The notes beneath the pieces are model-generated. The model did no database searches. It was not told where the DNA came from and was given only the letters and a program-made list of their open reading frames with translations. DNA of 64,000 nucleotides. Source: Dysidea avara (lineage: Eukaryota; Porifera; Demospongiae; Dictyoceratida; Dysideidae). This document shows, one piece after another, positions 45,386 to 56,369 of the stretch (position 1 is its first letter; each line of letters starts with the position of its first letter). The position numbers were made by a program, and so were the translations under genes. The stretch lies in contig NC_089275.1 in the NCBI RefSeq assembly GCF_963678975.1, forward strand, positions 825,001 through 889,000, read 5' to 3'.

Positions 45386-45589
45386 AAAAGATACAAAGCA
45401 CTTAATTTAAGCACTTCTCAGCAGGATTGTTATATGAAAAATTGTAGTTTTGTTGTGTAATACACTTGTATGGATTAATTGCTAAAAAATGTAAAACAAC
45501 TAATAATGTGCATGCACAGACTAAAAGAGTCAATGTGTTGGAGTATGCAGTACTGCTATGTGGTCAACTAACACTAAGTAGGAATGTTG

Positions 45590-45943
45590 CTATAACATGA
45601 ACGACAAAACCACACTGCACACTTTGGCTTCTGCTTTAAATTCATGCACTTGAAATGATACCATACTAGGCAACTATCACATTGTATGGAGTCGTCTTCA
45701 TCATCAATTAATAGGGCGAGTACAGCTGCCACAGTAATAAGCAGGATTCTTCTTTATTGCTTCCACCACATTATGTACAGCCATCCATCCATCCTGAGTG
45801 AAGTATTTCTTGCATGGATCCAAATGGACTTGGTCATCTAAACAAGATGCTGTAATGCATTCCGGTAGAATTTCAACACCATCTTCCTGAATTAAGCCCT
45901 TTCGTACAAGGACAATCTCTGCATCACTAGGTTCCACAAACCA
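45590..45943 (-). pseudogene. PHD-finger gene of the MULE-like element
   Basis: From an acceptor at 45,944 (TTCTACAG|TGG) the frame reads WFVEPSDAEIVLVRKGLIQE, then HLDPCKKYFTQDGWMAVHNV and YYCGSCTRP. After a one-base shift near 45,712 it continues CDSCLVWYHFKCMNLKQKPK and WFCRSC. The spacing gives a C4HC3 PHD finger at the C-terminus. Similar small PHD proteins recur in repetitive sequence of cnidarians and sponges. It reads inward from the right TIR, opposite to the FAR1-like gene. A role in chromatin targeting of the element would be inference. Confidence 0.55.
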
Positions 45944-47632
45944 CTGTAGAATTACTAGAATCCAGTACAACAATAATGTATAATATAATAATTTATGTGA
46001 CCTGATTTTGGCCGGAAAACCTACATTTTGTACACCATGTTAAAACATATATAGACAAACAGTATTTTATAAGGCCTCTATAAGTCCAAGAACCATTACC
46101 ATAAGTCCAAGAACCAACCAAGACTCTTCTGTTTTAATAGTGCGCCTCAACCTGAACGCAACGTGAGCCCTCTCGTGTGCAAACAGGAAGTGCCGGACGA
46201 ATAGCGCAGAAAGGTGGTGTCCGGCTGCCGGACGAATAGCCACTGTTAATGTAAAGGAGGAAGCTGTTCGAGCATTTGTTAAAGGCAAAGATGTGTTTGG
46301 TATTTTGCCAACTGGGTATGGCAAATCAGTAATTTATGCTATTCTACCATTACTGTTTGATTTCATGTTTGGTAAGTTTCTTGAAATTTTTGTGCAATGT
46401 GTCTAAATAATAATTATGTTGTTTAATGTTAACGAAGGTTGTGCTGGTAGCATTGTTGTTGTCATTACACTATTAATTGCTTTGATGGTGGACCAAAGAA
46501 CTTTGCACCTACTGGAGTCTCAGTAGAATTTGTTGGGAAAGCACAAGATGATAACACTGCTGTAAAGAGAGTACTTAAAGGGGAAGTACAATTAGTGTAT
46601 ATAAGCCCAGAGAATATCTTAAACAATCGAAGGTTTCGTGATATGTTGCAGAAAAGCAACTACCAGCAGAGACTAGTGGCAGTTGTAGTGGATGAAGCTC
46701 ATTGTGTTCAGATGTGGTAAGAACAAGGTGTGATTGACTCTTAATATCAATTTTTTATGTGCAGGGGTGAAAATTTTGGAAAGCTTTCTTCAAAATAGGA
46801 TCTCTAAGAAGCTTGGTGCCTAAATCTGTCAATGTAATGGCACTTACTGCTACAGCCACTGAGCAGACTGTTGCCACAGTGAAGAGGCAGCTGGCCATGG
46901 ATGATCCCATTATGGTTGGCTTGAATTTGGATAGATCAAACATTAAATACATTGTAAAGCCATCTATAACTCTAAAAGAGTTCACAACTACCATTTCCAA
47001 TGAACTTATCTCTAGTCGTGTAAACACACCAAAGACTGTGATTTTTTGCCAATCGCTCAGAATGTGCTGAAGTATTTTCCATGGTAAAAGTCAAACTTGG
47101 CCATGAGATATCTGAACCTCCAGGATTTGAACATATTGTTGAACTGAGACTTTTGACATCGTTTACAGCAGTATCAAGTAATGAACATAGGGAATCGATT
47201 ATCGATGAATTCAGTAAGATGGATTCCATTCTCAGGGTGGTAATTGCCAGCAGTGTGTTTGGGATTGGAGTTAACATTCCAGACATTTCCCGAGTAATTA
47301 ATTGGGGACTACCACCAACAATGGAGGATCTGGTGCAACAAACAGGGAGAGCCGGAAGAAATGGAATTCCAGCTGATGTTATACTTTACAGCAAAAGTTC
47401 ATGTAATTCCACTAAACCAATTAAGAATTATGCAGCAAACACTGGTTATTGTCGTAGGTATTTATTATTTTGTTTAGCAAAGACAAGCAGTGTATAACTG
47501 GCTGTTGATGTTGTGACCTTTGTAGTTCTTTATGTGGATGTCAACAGTGTAATAATTTGTGAAACATAATAACTTACATGGCATTAAATCACAAAATTTC
47601 AAGTTTCAATATTTTACTTTTAATTAACCCAC

Positions 47633-50600
47633 TCACTCCCACTTTAGGGATGTGAGAAATGGTTGTTTAATATACATCTTTATTCTATGTCCCACTTGTT
47701 TGCTGAACACCTTTTCATCAATGAGAACAGCAGTCATCTTTTCCAAATCTTTTGTAAAGGAAGGGTAAGATGAGAAGGGTTTTGCAACCGCTATACCATT
47801 TTCGGCTTCAAATGTTTTACAAATTTGTGATACCACCCCTAATGACTTGGCTGCCCTGTCTACAGAAGAATCTTTTGTATTGGATCCCATATTACGTAAC
47901 ATGGACTTCAGAGTCCCATTCAAGTGTTCCATATGGAGGTCACATGGAATATTACACCCAGTCCTTCCACTGGTGTTTACAGTGCGATTCCACTTTGGCC
48001 TTACGTTCAGACAGGTACAAAGTCTGTGCCAAAAGCAAGAATGCTTCTTTTGCATAGTTATAGTGACCTTGTTGTTGAAACACAGGTGTAGCAGCAGTTT
48101 CCAGTACAGGACAATCCTGTCACCATCCCCCTCTCTCACTGCATTGTGAAAGCCATGCCATACAAGGCACATTGTAAGCAAATCAGTAGCATAGTTAAAC
48201 CTGCTCCATCAGATGGCATGATATTGACAAAATAGCTTACAATCTGCCCAACAACTGCATTGCAGTCTTCAATTGTATTTCCAGCTGTCTCTAGCTGCTT
48301 GGCTGCTGCTGCTACATGGGTGCACATGACAACAGTAAGAAAATCTTCAGTAGGTTTCATGTTGTTCTTCGGATTAGCCCCAACAGCAGTTCGGTTAACC
48401 AAGTGCTTGAGCTGGTTTAGTGTACCTCGCTCATGTGATTTATTACTAAAAAACCTCCCCCAAATCACCTAAATGGTAAAAGTATAAAGAATTATTTTGA
48501 CTGGTAGTACAGACATACCTGCACCAGGCACATCCTAGCATGCCAATTGGCTATGGTAGGTACAAATCCTGCGAGTCTTTCTAATCGCTTCTTCTCTGGC
48601 TCTCTTAGCACTGCCGCTCCCCGAGCTCTAGCAACTGTAAGCTGGTCACCAAAAAATAGCAATTGGTACAACCGAGAGCTGTCATAGGTATGTTCACGTC
48701 CATTCACATTAATCGTAGTAACAGATTCCTCCACTGGTACGTACTTGTTAAAACTTTTCATAATTTGAGACATGTCAACAATGTATGCTTCATTCTTGAA
48801 CTCCACACCTAACGGAACCTATAAATACATGCTCATTATTAGCAATAACATTAATAGCAATACTTACCACTATAGACTTTGCAGCCATTTCTTTCTGATG
48901 TTTTGAAGGAATATGCCAAGTAACTTTCTTAACCTGATTACTAAATCTCTTCACATTCTGCACTAAAACCCTGCAAAAATCATAGCAAGAATACATCAAA
49001 ATATAAGTATATATTTACCTTGATATTAACACTTTAAACTCCTCTAAAATTTTTGAAATATCACTTCTGGTCAACAAAAACAGCTCAGGTGAAATCACTG
49101 CTGAAGCTGGTTTATCAGATAGGGAGGATACGTCCACACAATTTTTCACAGCATATGAATGAAAAATGTGAAGAAATTTGGTCTGTCTATCTTCCCTTTG
49201 ATGGCTTGGACGAAAGTTTTTGTCAAGATTATCCCCAACTAGGACAAATCCTCGACAATTCAATGCTGCTGACTCTTGACTTTCTGTGTTGTACTGATGG
49301 TTCGATTTGCATCTATGCACAGCAAGGAAAAATCCCAAAGCTATAAATTTGTAAGAAACATCAAACCTGCTGTTACAGAACCTGCTGTTACAGTGGCTGT
49401 TGTAGTATCAGCTCTCACTAAACCTTGAACAATAACATTGGTTCCTGAAGCTTCAGGTGCCACAGAAAGTTCACTGTTGATGAGTGGTTCAGAAGTGCTC
49501 ACTGTACAAAACAAACTACCATGAGTATAGTCAATGAAAATTGGTATACCTTCAGATGTTATGACATCACTTTCATCAGTTTCCATGGGCTCCCAATTGG
49601 GTGAGTCCAGTGATGTATCACTGTAGCAACTCTCCACATCTGAATAATCATCGTCTTCATGATTGTCTTCACCTGCAACATCATCATCATCATCATTCTC
49701 CAGAGGGAGGGTAGGCATTAAACCAATGTCAAATCTTAGCTATCAAATAAAATTCATTTATATGTATCCTTATAACACTTTAAATGAACCTCAAAATGCT
49801 CCTTCAAATTATCTGCCCAAAGAAATACATCTGCATTGTAATTCTTAACCACACCATCAATTATTGACTGCAGCATTGATGCTGACATGTACAGCATAAA
49901 TGGCTGTAAGTAGTTGTAGATCTAATAGAATAAATTTAACAAGCACTGAAATAATTCAATTCATGATTTACCTGCTTCTTAGCAGATTGTCCATATAAGA
50001 GTGTGGACATCACAGTCTGCACTAGGAACATGAATTTGCAGCGTTTCTTCAGTAACATGCATATAACCAATGCAAGAAACCTCTGGTCAGCCTTTGGAAG
50101 AAAGCCACTAAGCAGCTTAAAAAGTGTTGGTACAGCTGCTTGCAATTCAGTACAAATGTCACTCCAGTTGATTACGCAAGATAGAGTTGTATCCTTCAGA
50201 GCATATATATTCCATTTCATGTCGGACTTGAAGTGTAACAGAATCAAGTATATGCTCAGATAAGCATTCTGCTTGGGTAAACCCATTGGCAGCTGCTGTG
50301 TAGTTTCGTCTTCCCAATGACATCATGGGCCTCTTCCTGTTTGGTGTCAGTTCAAACGTTTTTTCCTCTCCACATGGATAATCCACTACCAACTGTAACA
50401 AAACACATTAGGACAACACATGTATGAGGAAAGGGCCACTGTGATAATATTAATAAAGGATAAACATAGTTACTAAGAACATGCCTATTACTTTATAATT
50501 GGCACAACAAATCATATAACAGATAAGTAAAACTACTTTCACATGTGTGCATGCACACATGTATTCTTGAGATTTCCCCATACCTTAGCAGACGGTGTAC

Positions 50601-51163
50601 CAAGTTTACCATTTGCATCCTTATCTGCAGCTACCAAAGAACCATCTGTTGCTGCTTCCACTGTTCCTTCTGAAGATGGTAGTGGAACATTGTTGAAACT
50701 ATTGGACGGCTGAGATGCAACATGAAGTTGAGTCAAATTAACAGTTGGCTGAGCACCATCAATTGGTTGTGATTGATTGATGCCAAATGCTAAAACAGTT
50801 CATCCAGTCATATTAAATATCAATTATAGACATCTGTGCAACTCACATGCTAGGCAGACCTTTTGAAGAGTGGATTCTGCTTTAAACATAACAGTAGTCA
50901 ATTCTTGCTGAAGCCTGTCTATTTACTTCAAAAGCCTTTGGCAAAATATGCAAAGGCACGCATCACTTTTGAAAATAGAAGATGGAATTCCTGTGTGTCA
51001 TTACTCTGATAATGACCCGAACAGCCTGAAGAAACGTGTCTTACCTCCGCTCAAAAGCAACCAGTTTAACACCCTCTGTTCTTTCTCAGAGTTGCCCCCA
51101 AATAACTTTTTAAACTTGTCCGCGTTCGAGGGGCAATTTGGAGGCTGCAAGCAGAATGCACAC
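47633..51163 (-). pseudogene. DUF6589-type protein gene, multi-exon, decayed
   Basis: Minus-strand exons from about 51,163 (ADKFKKLFGGNSEKEQRVLN, donor GTAAGAC) down to TAA at 47,633. They include 50,789-50,585, 50,392-about 49,978, 49,338-49,020, 48,970-48,868, 48,818-48,519 and 48,468-47,633. Recognisable blocks are LSGFLPKADQRFLALVICML, VLVGDNLDKNFRPSHQRED, LFFGDQLTVARARGA, ANWHARMCLVQ, RGTLNQLKHLVNRT, WNRTVNTSGRTGCNIPCDLH and MEHLNGTLKSMLRN. Their order matches the DUF6589 family as I remember it from fungal, cnidarian and sponge repeats. An acidic linker (about 49,640-49,720) sits inside. Frame breaks near 50,170 and 48,185 show decay. The biochemical role is unknown; Asp/His-rich blocks would be compatible with a nuclease or transposase, but this is inference. 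Confidence 0.7.
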
Positions 51164-51359
51164 CATAGGTTAATAATAATAATAATATTTGTTTACTGTA
51201 CAGAAACTTCCATATGGAGTATATAGTACAACAGAAGAATAAATTGTAGTGATTGTACTATCCCCAGTGAAAAAACGACGTAAAGGCGCTTACAGATTAC
51301 GTGGCCATTCAACACCTCCGCCACCCTGGAGCTAACCAGGCAAGACCCTTTTTCGAGCA

Positions 51360-51420
51360 GGCGCTTATAATTTCTAATCGATAAGCGCCGTGGGAGAAAA
51401 AGCGGTCTGGCCACGCGAGA
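51360..51420. repeat. End of a GGCCAGACC-type MITE
   Basis: GCGGTCTGGCCACGCGAGACT at 51,400-51,420 matches the right end of the 51,931-52,037 MITE. Just before it GGCGCTTAT...ATAAGCGCC (51,361-51,390) forms a perfect 9-base stem. A matching left end was not found. Confidence 0.4.
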
Positions 51421-51635
51421 CTAGTATAGGCTATAATAATGAGAACTAGCTACTATGCATGGAGACAAAAAGTGTACACCTTAATTGGCCTATGCTGCTA
51501 TGTATGCTGGGATGAACAGCTTCAGTTCCTGAGTTCTAACTGAAAATTTATTCTACTACAGCCTTATCACGTATTTCAAATTATTTTGAAATAGCTAGCT
51601 ATGAAATCCATAAATACTGATAAGGGAAAATACTT

Positions 51636-51824
51636 ATGTCGGTCAGACGTGTAAAGTGTGTTGTGGTGGGAGATGGGGCGTCCGGCAAGAACTGTTTTCT
51701 TGAGGTGGTCTGTAACGGAACTTTCCCGCCATACGTTCCTATGATATCTGAAGTCTACTCCCATAGTGTTGAGCTGAGCGATGGACAACTAGTTGAAATA
51801 GGATTCTGGTACACTGGTAAGTAA
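51636..51824 (+). CDS. Rho-like small GTPase, first exon, with lost key residues
   Basis: The frame starts MSVRRVKCVVVGDGASGKNC and continues GTFPPYVPMISEVYSHSVEL, ending FWYTG at a donor (ACTG|GTAAGT) near 51,820. It aligns with the first 60 residues of Rho/Rac GTPases. Three conserved positions differ: the P-loop Thr of GKT is Asn (GKN), the switch I Thr of YVPT is Met, and the Asp of FDTAG is Tyr. In Rho proteins the first change is known to disturb Mg and nucleotide binding. No following exon was found in the window, and a CR1-like LINE lies just downstream. It could be an orphan exon, a pseudogene or a catalytically dead Rho-like protein. Confidence 0.6.
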   Translation: MSVRRVKCVVVGDGASGKNCFLEVVCNGTFPPYVPMISEVYSHSVELSDGQLVEIGFWYTGK

Positions 51825-51930
51825 CTAGATACCATGGGTGGCTCCAGGAATTGTTTCTAATACAGACCTTTGTGATGCCAGGGTACGAAGGTAAGTTTTT
51901 GGTGAGTTCGATTCGAGCTCGGATTCGAGG

Positions 51931-52037
51931 ATAGTCTCGTGTAGCCAGACCACTACTTTTTTGTGTGGGGGCGGGAAAAGTAGCTCCCACATTGATTTGA
52001 TTTGATTTAAAAGTGGTCTGGCTACGTGAGACTGTGG
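51931..52037. mobile_element. Short MITE with AGTCTCGTGTAGCCAGACC ends
   Basis: Left arm AGTCTCGTGTAGCCAGACCA and right arm TGGTCTGGCTACGTGAGACT form about 25-base inverted repeats around a core with (TTTGA)n. Total length is about 105 bases. Confidence 0.75.
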
Positions 52038-52146
52038 TCTTTCGTAGACCAGACCGAGGATTTTCAGTTCTATTGTGTGTGCCACCATAGATAATATACG
52101 TAAACATGGATTGGAAACGCGCATTAAAATATTTTGTCTATCCTCG

Positions 52147-55100
52147 TTACGGTGCGCTAGTTGTCAAAATTAAGTGAGGACGCCAAACTTGCGTACAGTA
52201 GAGTAACTGTGATCTTACCAATGATACATACAGTCTAACCAATGTAGAAGGTGAATGAGTGGGCGAAAAAGTACGGCGAATTAGTCCAAGCATTTTGTAT
52301 GCTCGAGCAGTGATGTCTTTGTAATGTTTATCCCAACTTAGGTCTTCAGATAATGTTAATCCAAGATCTTTATGAGAATCGACATGAGGTATAATTGAAT
52401 TGGACATAGAATAAGAGGTGTCGAGTTTACATTTGAATGATAAATGAATAAATTTCTTTAAACTAAAATCCAGATCAACATCCCTTGACCAAGTTAAAAA
52501 AGCAGTGATATCATCTTGAAGAGCCTTATGATCAAAGAGTGTACTAATATGGATAAAGCACTTGGCATCGTCAGCAAATTTGAGTAGTTGGCTTTCATGA
52601 ATGTATGAAGACATGTCATGGATGTAAACTAAAAACAGCAAGGGGCCAAGAATACTTCCCTGTGGAACACCAGAAACTACTGGAAGTGAATCAGAATAGC
52701 AATTGTTGATAGAAACCCTTTGATAGCGATTAGTCAAATAGTTCTTGAACCAACACCATAGAGTACCAGTTATGCCCATTGACCACAGCTTGATCAGTAA
52801 GATACTATGTGACACTGAATCAAAAGCCTTGCTGATGTCAAGGTAAATAGCATCTGTTTGTGAGGGATTGTTGATGATTTGATCAGTGAAAATTAGCATC
52901 TGTTGTAGTGTAGAACAATTTTTCGAGAAACCAAACTGGGATGGACTGATAGACTTGCTAATATGAGAGATAATCTTGTTAAAGATTAATCTTTCAAGAA
53001 CTTTTGATACAATAGATAATAACGAAATAGGACGATAATTCTTAACACAATTAGAATCACCTACCTTAAATATGGGCACGATTTTGTGTATTTTCCAACA
53101 GGTTGGTAAAGAAGAGTGGTGGAGTGATTGAATAAATAGATGATAAAGTGGCTCACTAAGAGCTACAGCACAACTTTGTAGTACTCTAGGGGAGATGTTG
53201 TCAATTCCAGCAGATTTGTTGACATCTAATGAGATTAGAGCTTGATAAACATCTGCAACAATAATGGTAATTGATTGTAAGGAGTTGTGTATAGCTGGGA
53301 GGTCATCAATCTTCGGGATAGAAGATGGATCATGGAAAACTGAATGAAAATATTGATTAAATAGGTTGGCTTTACTGTGTTCAGTATTAGCATTCAAAGA
53401 CTCAAAATTCATGACTGATGGAATATTTCTGGACTTGGTGATAGATCTAAGGTATTTAAACATTTTGTTATTATTAGATGAGGTGTAACAATTAACAAGA
53501 TGTGATTCAAAATCCTGCTTAGCTACTTTAATTTTGTCCTGAAGTGTATTTTCAATGGAGTCGATGACGCTGGAGATATGATTTGTAGGATGACATTTGT
53601 ATCTACGACGGAGTGTTCTAAGTCGATTGATGCAATGCCTTATCTCAGAATTATACCAGATGGGATCTTGGTTTGAATGGACCTTGTACAACGGAATAAA
53701 CAATTGCATACCTTCCACCAGTAACTGTTCAATGACGTGCCATATAAACTCTATATCGTGACTTAAAAGGCATGGTGTGAAATCAGAATGAATCGTGATT
53801 ACAGAGACCTTGATAATCTCCTTTAGAAAAGTTGAAAGTAAAGTAAGCGGCAGATTTTGAGGATGTCGTCACACTGATGTATATAGAGAATGTCATGATA
53901 TAATGATCAGATTGTAAGAGTGGATCAGGATAAATCTGTAAGTGATTGATGTAATCATCAAGGTTGGTAAGGAGCAAGTCCAGGATATTGCCATGATTGT
54001 GGGTTGGAACATTAATGAGTTGACTCAAACCAGTCCGAAACATTAAATCACAAAATTGATTCGAAACAGGAGAATGACCTGATAATGTGTCCCAATCAAT
54101 GTCTGGGAAATTGAAATCACCCAGTACAATTAATTTACCAGAATCATTCAGTAAGTTATACAGGAAACTAAAAAGGTTGTCACAATAAGTAGTGGTTGAA
54201 TTTGGAGGTACGTAAGTTACACAAACAGTAATTTGGTCCTTTAAATTTGATTTGATACATATGATTTCCAGATCTTTGGGTGAATTAAGTCTCTGACAAG
54301 AAATGTTATTGTTAACTGCAATCAATACACCTCCACCACGAGAGGGACGATCTTTACGAAATAGGGTATAATTACAGGGTAAGATTTCATTGTCAAATAT
54401 ACAATCAGAAAGCCAAGTTTCAGTCAAGCCGATAATGTCAAAAGATTTAGAGTATACTAGTGATTGGAAATTTAGGAGTTTGTTGACAATACTTCTAGGA
54501 TTGGTATAAAGACAATTAATCGTGGGACACTTCAGGGAATTAGCCTTATGATTACATGATGCTGTTTGACCAGGTAGTCATTGAGAGGAAGACTGGTGCT
54601 CCATAGAATCAGGAGCAGTACTATTAGTAGAAGTGCTTGTAGGTAGGTTGCTAGAGGATTGAATGTATTTAAAATCAATAACTTTACCATGTAGGTGCTT
54701 GTTGACAAAGATTTGACTGTTGCGAATTTTTATGACCTTGCGATCTACTCCCTGTTGGATAAGATTCCAGCGTTCATGCAGCAATAATGCTTCAGTCTTC
54801 CTTTCTTCTGGAGTCATATCACTTTTAATTACAATGGGGTGTTTAACTTTGTCTCTGCTAGATAGAACAGTGTTTGCATCAAGTACACGTAAAAATTTAA
54901 CTAGTAATGGTCTTGGACGGTTATTAGAGCTAGAAAATTTGCCCAGTCGGTGAATATCATTGATTGAAGAGTCACGTATGCTGGAGTCAATAGTTGTAAG
55001 AACAGGAAGGACTTTTTCTAGTTCAAGTTTGGATCTATTAGCTCTTGGTGTTCTAGGAGGACACTCATCAATGCCGTAAATGACAACGTTAAGGTTTCGA

Positions 55101-55597
55101 TCAGTGGGTCTGGCTTTCATATTGGTTAAATTTGCATGTTGGACTCTGGCTTCTGGTGGATTGTTTGTTGTGTTAGTTATAGGCTACTCTGAGGCAGTCT
55201 GTTGCATTGTAGATGTTGTATTAGCAAAAGATTGTAATGAGGTGATAGTTTCCGTCAGTGAAATAATGCTGGCATTTAGATCCTTGATAATATTGGCTAA
55301 TTTACATATTTCTCTATTTTGACTTGCCAACATACATTGAGAGCATAAATACTGCACATCAAACTCACCCAACTTGTCGAAAGCTGGGCGGGTGACGCCT
55401 GCACATTTCCTGTGAATCCACCCTTGGCAATCACCCTCACAGAACACAGCTTCGTCTCCCTCACAGTTCTCACTAGGATCTAGAATTGGTTCATCACAAA
55501 CAATACAGTCAGCTTCACTGTTTTTGATGTTTTTCGTTTTCCTTTTGGGTGGGGAGGTTCCCGGTAGTTTTCTTTTAGGCTGTCGGCCTGAAGCCAT
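52147..55597 (-). mobile_element. CR1-like LINE with PHD-type ORF1, endonuclease and RT; 3' end missing
   Basis: ORF1 starts at 55,597 (MASGRQPKRKLPGTSP) and has a PHD-like finger (CIVCDEP...FCEGDCQGWIHRKCA...YLCSQC). After an in-frame TAG it continues with NLNVVIYGIDECP and an RRM-like stretch to 54,578. The endonuclease follows (TETWLSD, FRKDRPSRGGGVLIAV, VLGDFNFPDIDW, LQSDHY). The reverse transcriptase (53,718-52,147) has NKSAGIDNISPRVLQ, NYRPISLLS, IYLDISKAFDSVSHS, SGVPQGSILGPLLF and FADDAK. There is a frame change between endonuclease and RT. The RT stops after LLYCTQVWRPHL, without the usual tail and 3' UTR. A PHD-bearing ORF1 is typical of CR1 elements. Confidence 0.88.
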
Positions 55598-55711
55598 GTG
55601 GTTAAATGGGTCACACTAGATAGACAAAGACACAAGAACAAATACTGATACGAAATTGAACTAGCCTGATGGGGTACCGTCATAAGCCACGGTACCACGG
55701 TTGTAGCGTTC

Positions 55712-55761
55712 GGCCAGTCTCGAAGCACCGGCCTGGTGCGTCGTCCAAGGCGAGACTGGCC
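55712..55761. repeat. Short perfect-stem hairpin
   Basis: GGCCAGTCTCG at 55,712-55,722 pairs exactly with CGAGACTGGCC at 55,751-55,761 around a GC-rich loop. It lies in the presumed 5' region of the CR1-like LINE or its flank. Confidence 0.6.
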
Positions 55762-55962
55762 TAGGAAACGTAATGATAGTAAGATCTGGTGGTTGCAGCA
55801 GTCCAAAACGGGGTGAGAATGCTGGTTTAGAGAAGCACAACTTTACAAAACAATCCCACAATCGAATTTATTGGTACCGGTACCTCGATCCGTACAGTAG
55901 CCTCTGTCATAGATTATATCAGTAATGCACCTATCAATGTTTTGCCCCAGTACTATGAACAT

Positions 55963-56070
55963 GGGCAAAGGTGGGGGATAGGTGGGGGTTTGAACATCTA
56001 AAAGTTCTAATCCCCACTACCTGGGATCATTTTCTTTGCCAAATCCCCACTTATCCCCCACCATTCTCCC
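55963..56070. repeat. G-rich inverted repeat
   Basis: GGGCAAAGGTGGGGGATAGG (55,963 onward) pairs with CCACTTATCCCCCACCATTC (56,046 onward). Arms are about 29 bases with a loop of about 48 bases. The G-rich arm has runs of five and six G. Confidence 0.7.
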
Positions 56071-56149
56071 AGTGAAGGACCACGGGATAGTAGGGGATTT
56101 GCTATGCACATGTCACCAAAACTTTTTCTACATAATTTGCACATTATGT

Positions 56150-56243
56150 TTACTATCAATAATCAATACTATAAATAATCAATACTATCAATAATCAACA
56201 CTATAAATAATCAATGCTATAAATAATCAATACTATAAATAGC
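56150..56243. repeat. 16-base tandem repeat
   Basis: About six copies of ATAAATAATCAATACT with single-base variants. Confidence 0.85.
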
Positions 56244-56369
56244 TACAAAACAAAAGCTAAACTTGTTTACACTCATCATGGCTGGTCCATCTACATATGA
56301 TCTTTTTCATAAAAACATGCCTTTAGCATTACCTTCCCTTTCAACTGTTTGGCGAGAAATCTTTTGATG

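Larger units (their letters stand above)
41854..46245. mobile_element. 4.4-kb element with about 140-base TIRs (MULE-like)
   Basis: Ends CAGTGGCTATTCGTCCGGC and GCCGGACGAATAGCCACTG begin inverted repeats of about 140 bases (41,854-41,992 and 46,095-46,245) that match almost exactly. Each arm contains CTATTCGTCCGGCA twice as a direct repeat. Long TIRs together with a FAR1-like protein inside suggest a Mutator-like element. A FAR1-like gene reads inward from the left end and a PHD-finger gene reads inward from the right end. The catalytic domain was not found, so the copy is probably internally deleted and non-autonomous. No 9-base target duplication is visible. Confidence 0.8.
41808..47457 (+). 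pseudogene. RecQ-like DNA helicase gene, first exon split by a TIR element
   Basis: This encodes a superfamily 2 DNA helicase of RecQ type. An ATG at 41,808 opens MDKLTLFDLGCPFPQ up to the TIR element at 41,854; directly after it, at about 46,246, the helicase reads on: VKEEAVRAFVKGKDVFG, then motif I PTGYGKS. Later exons: 46,438-46,716 (LMVDQ; motif II VVVDEAHCVQMW), about 46,765-47,060 (motif III LTATATEQT, then TVIFCQSL) and on to 47,457 (ASSVFGIGVNIPDISRVINW, then QQTGRAGRNG, motifs V-VI). Junctions are GT-AG, and the 46,371/46,438 junction keeps phase. There are at least three one-base frame breaks (near 46,495, 46,790 and 47,062), so it is decayed. No RQC or HRDC region is seen. It converges on the DUF6589-type gene 176 bases away and may belong with it. 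Confidence 0.75.
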
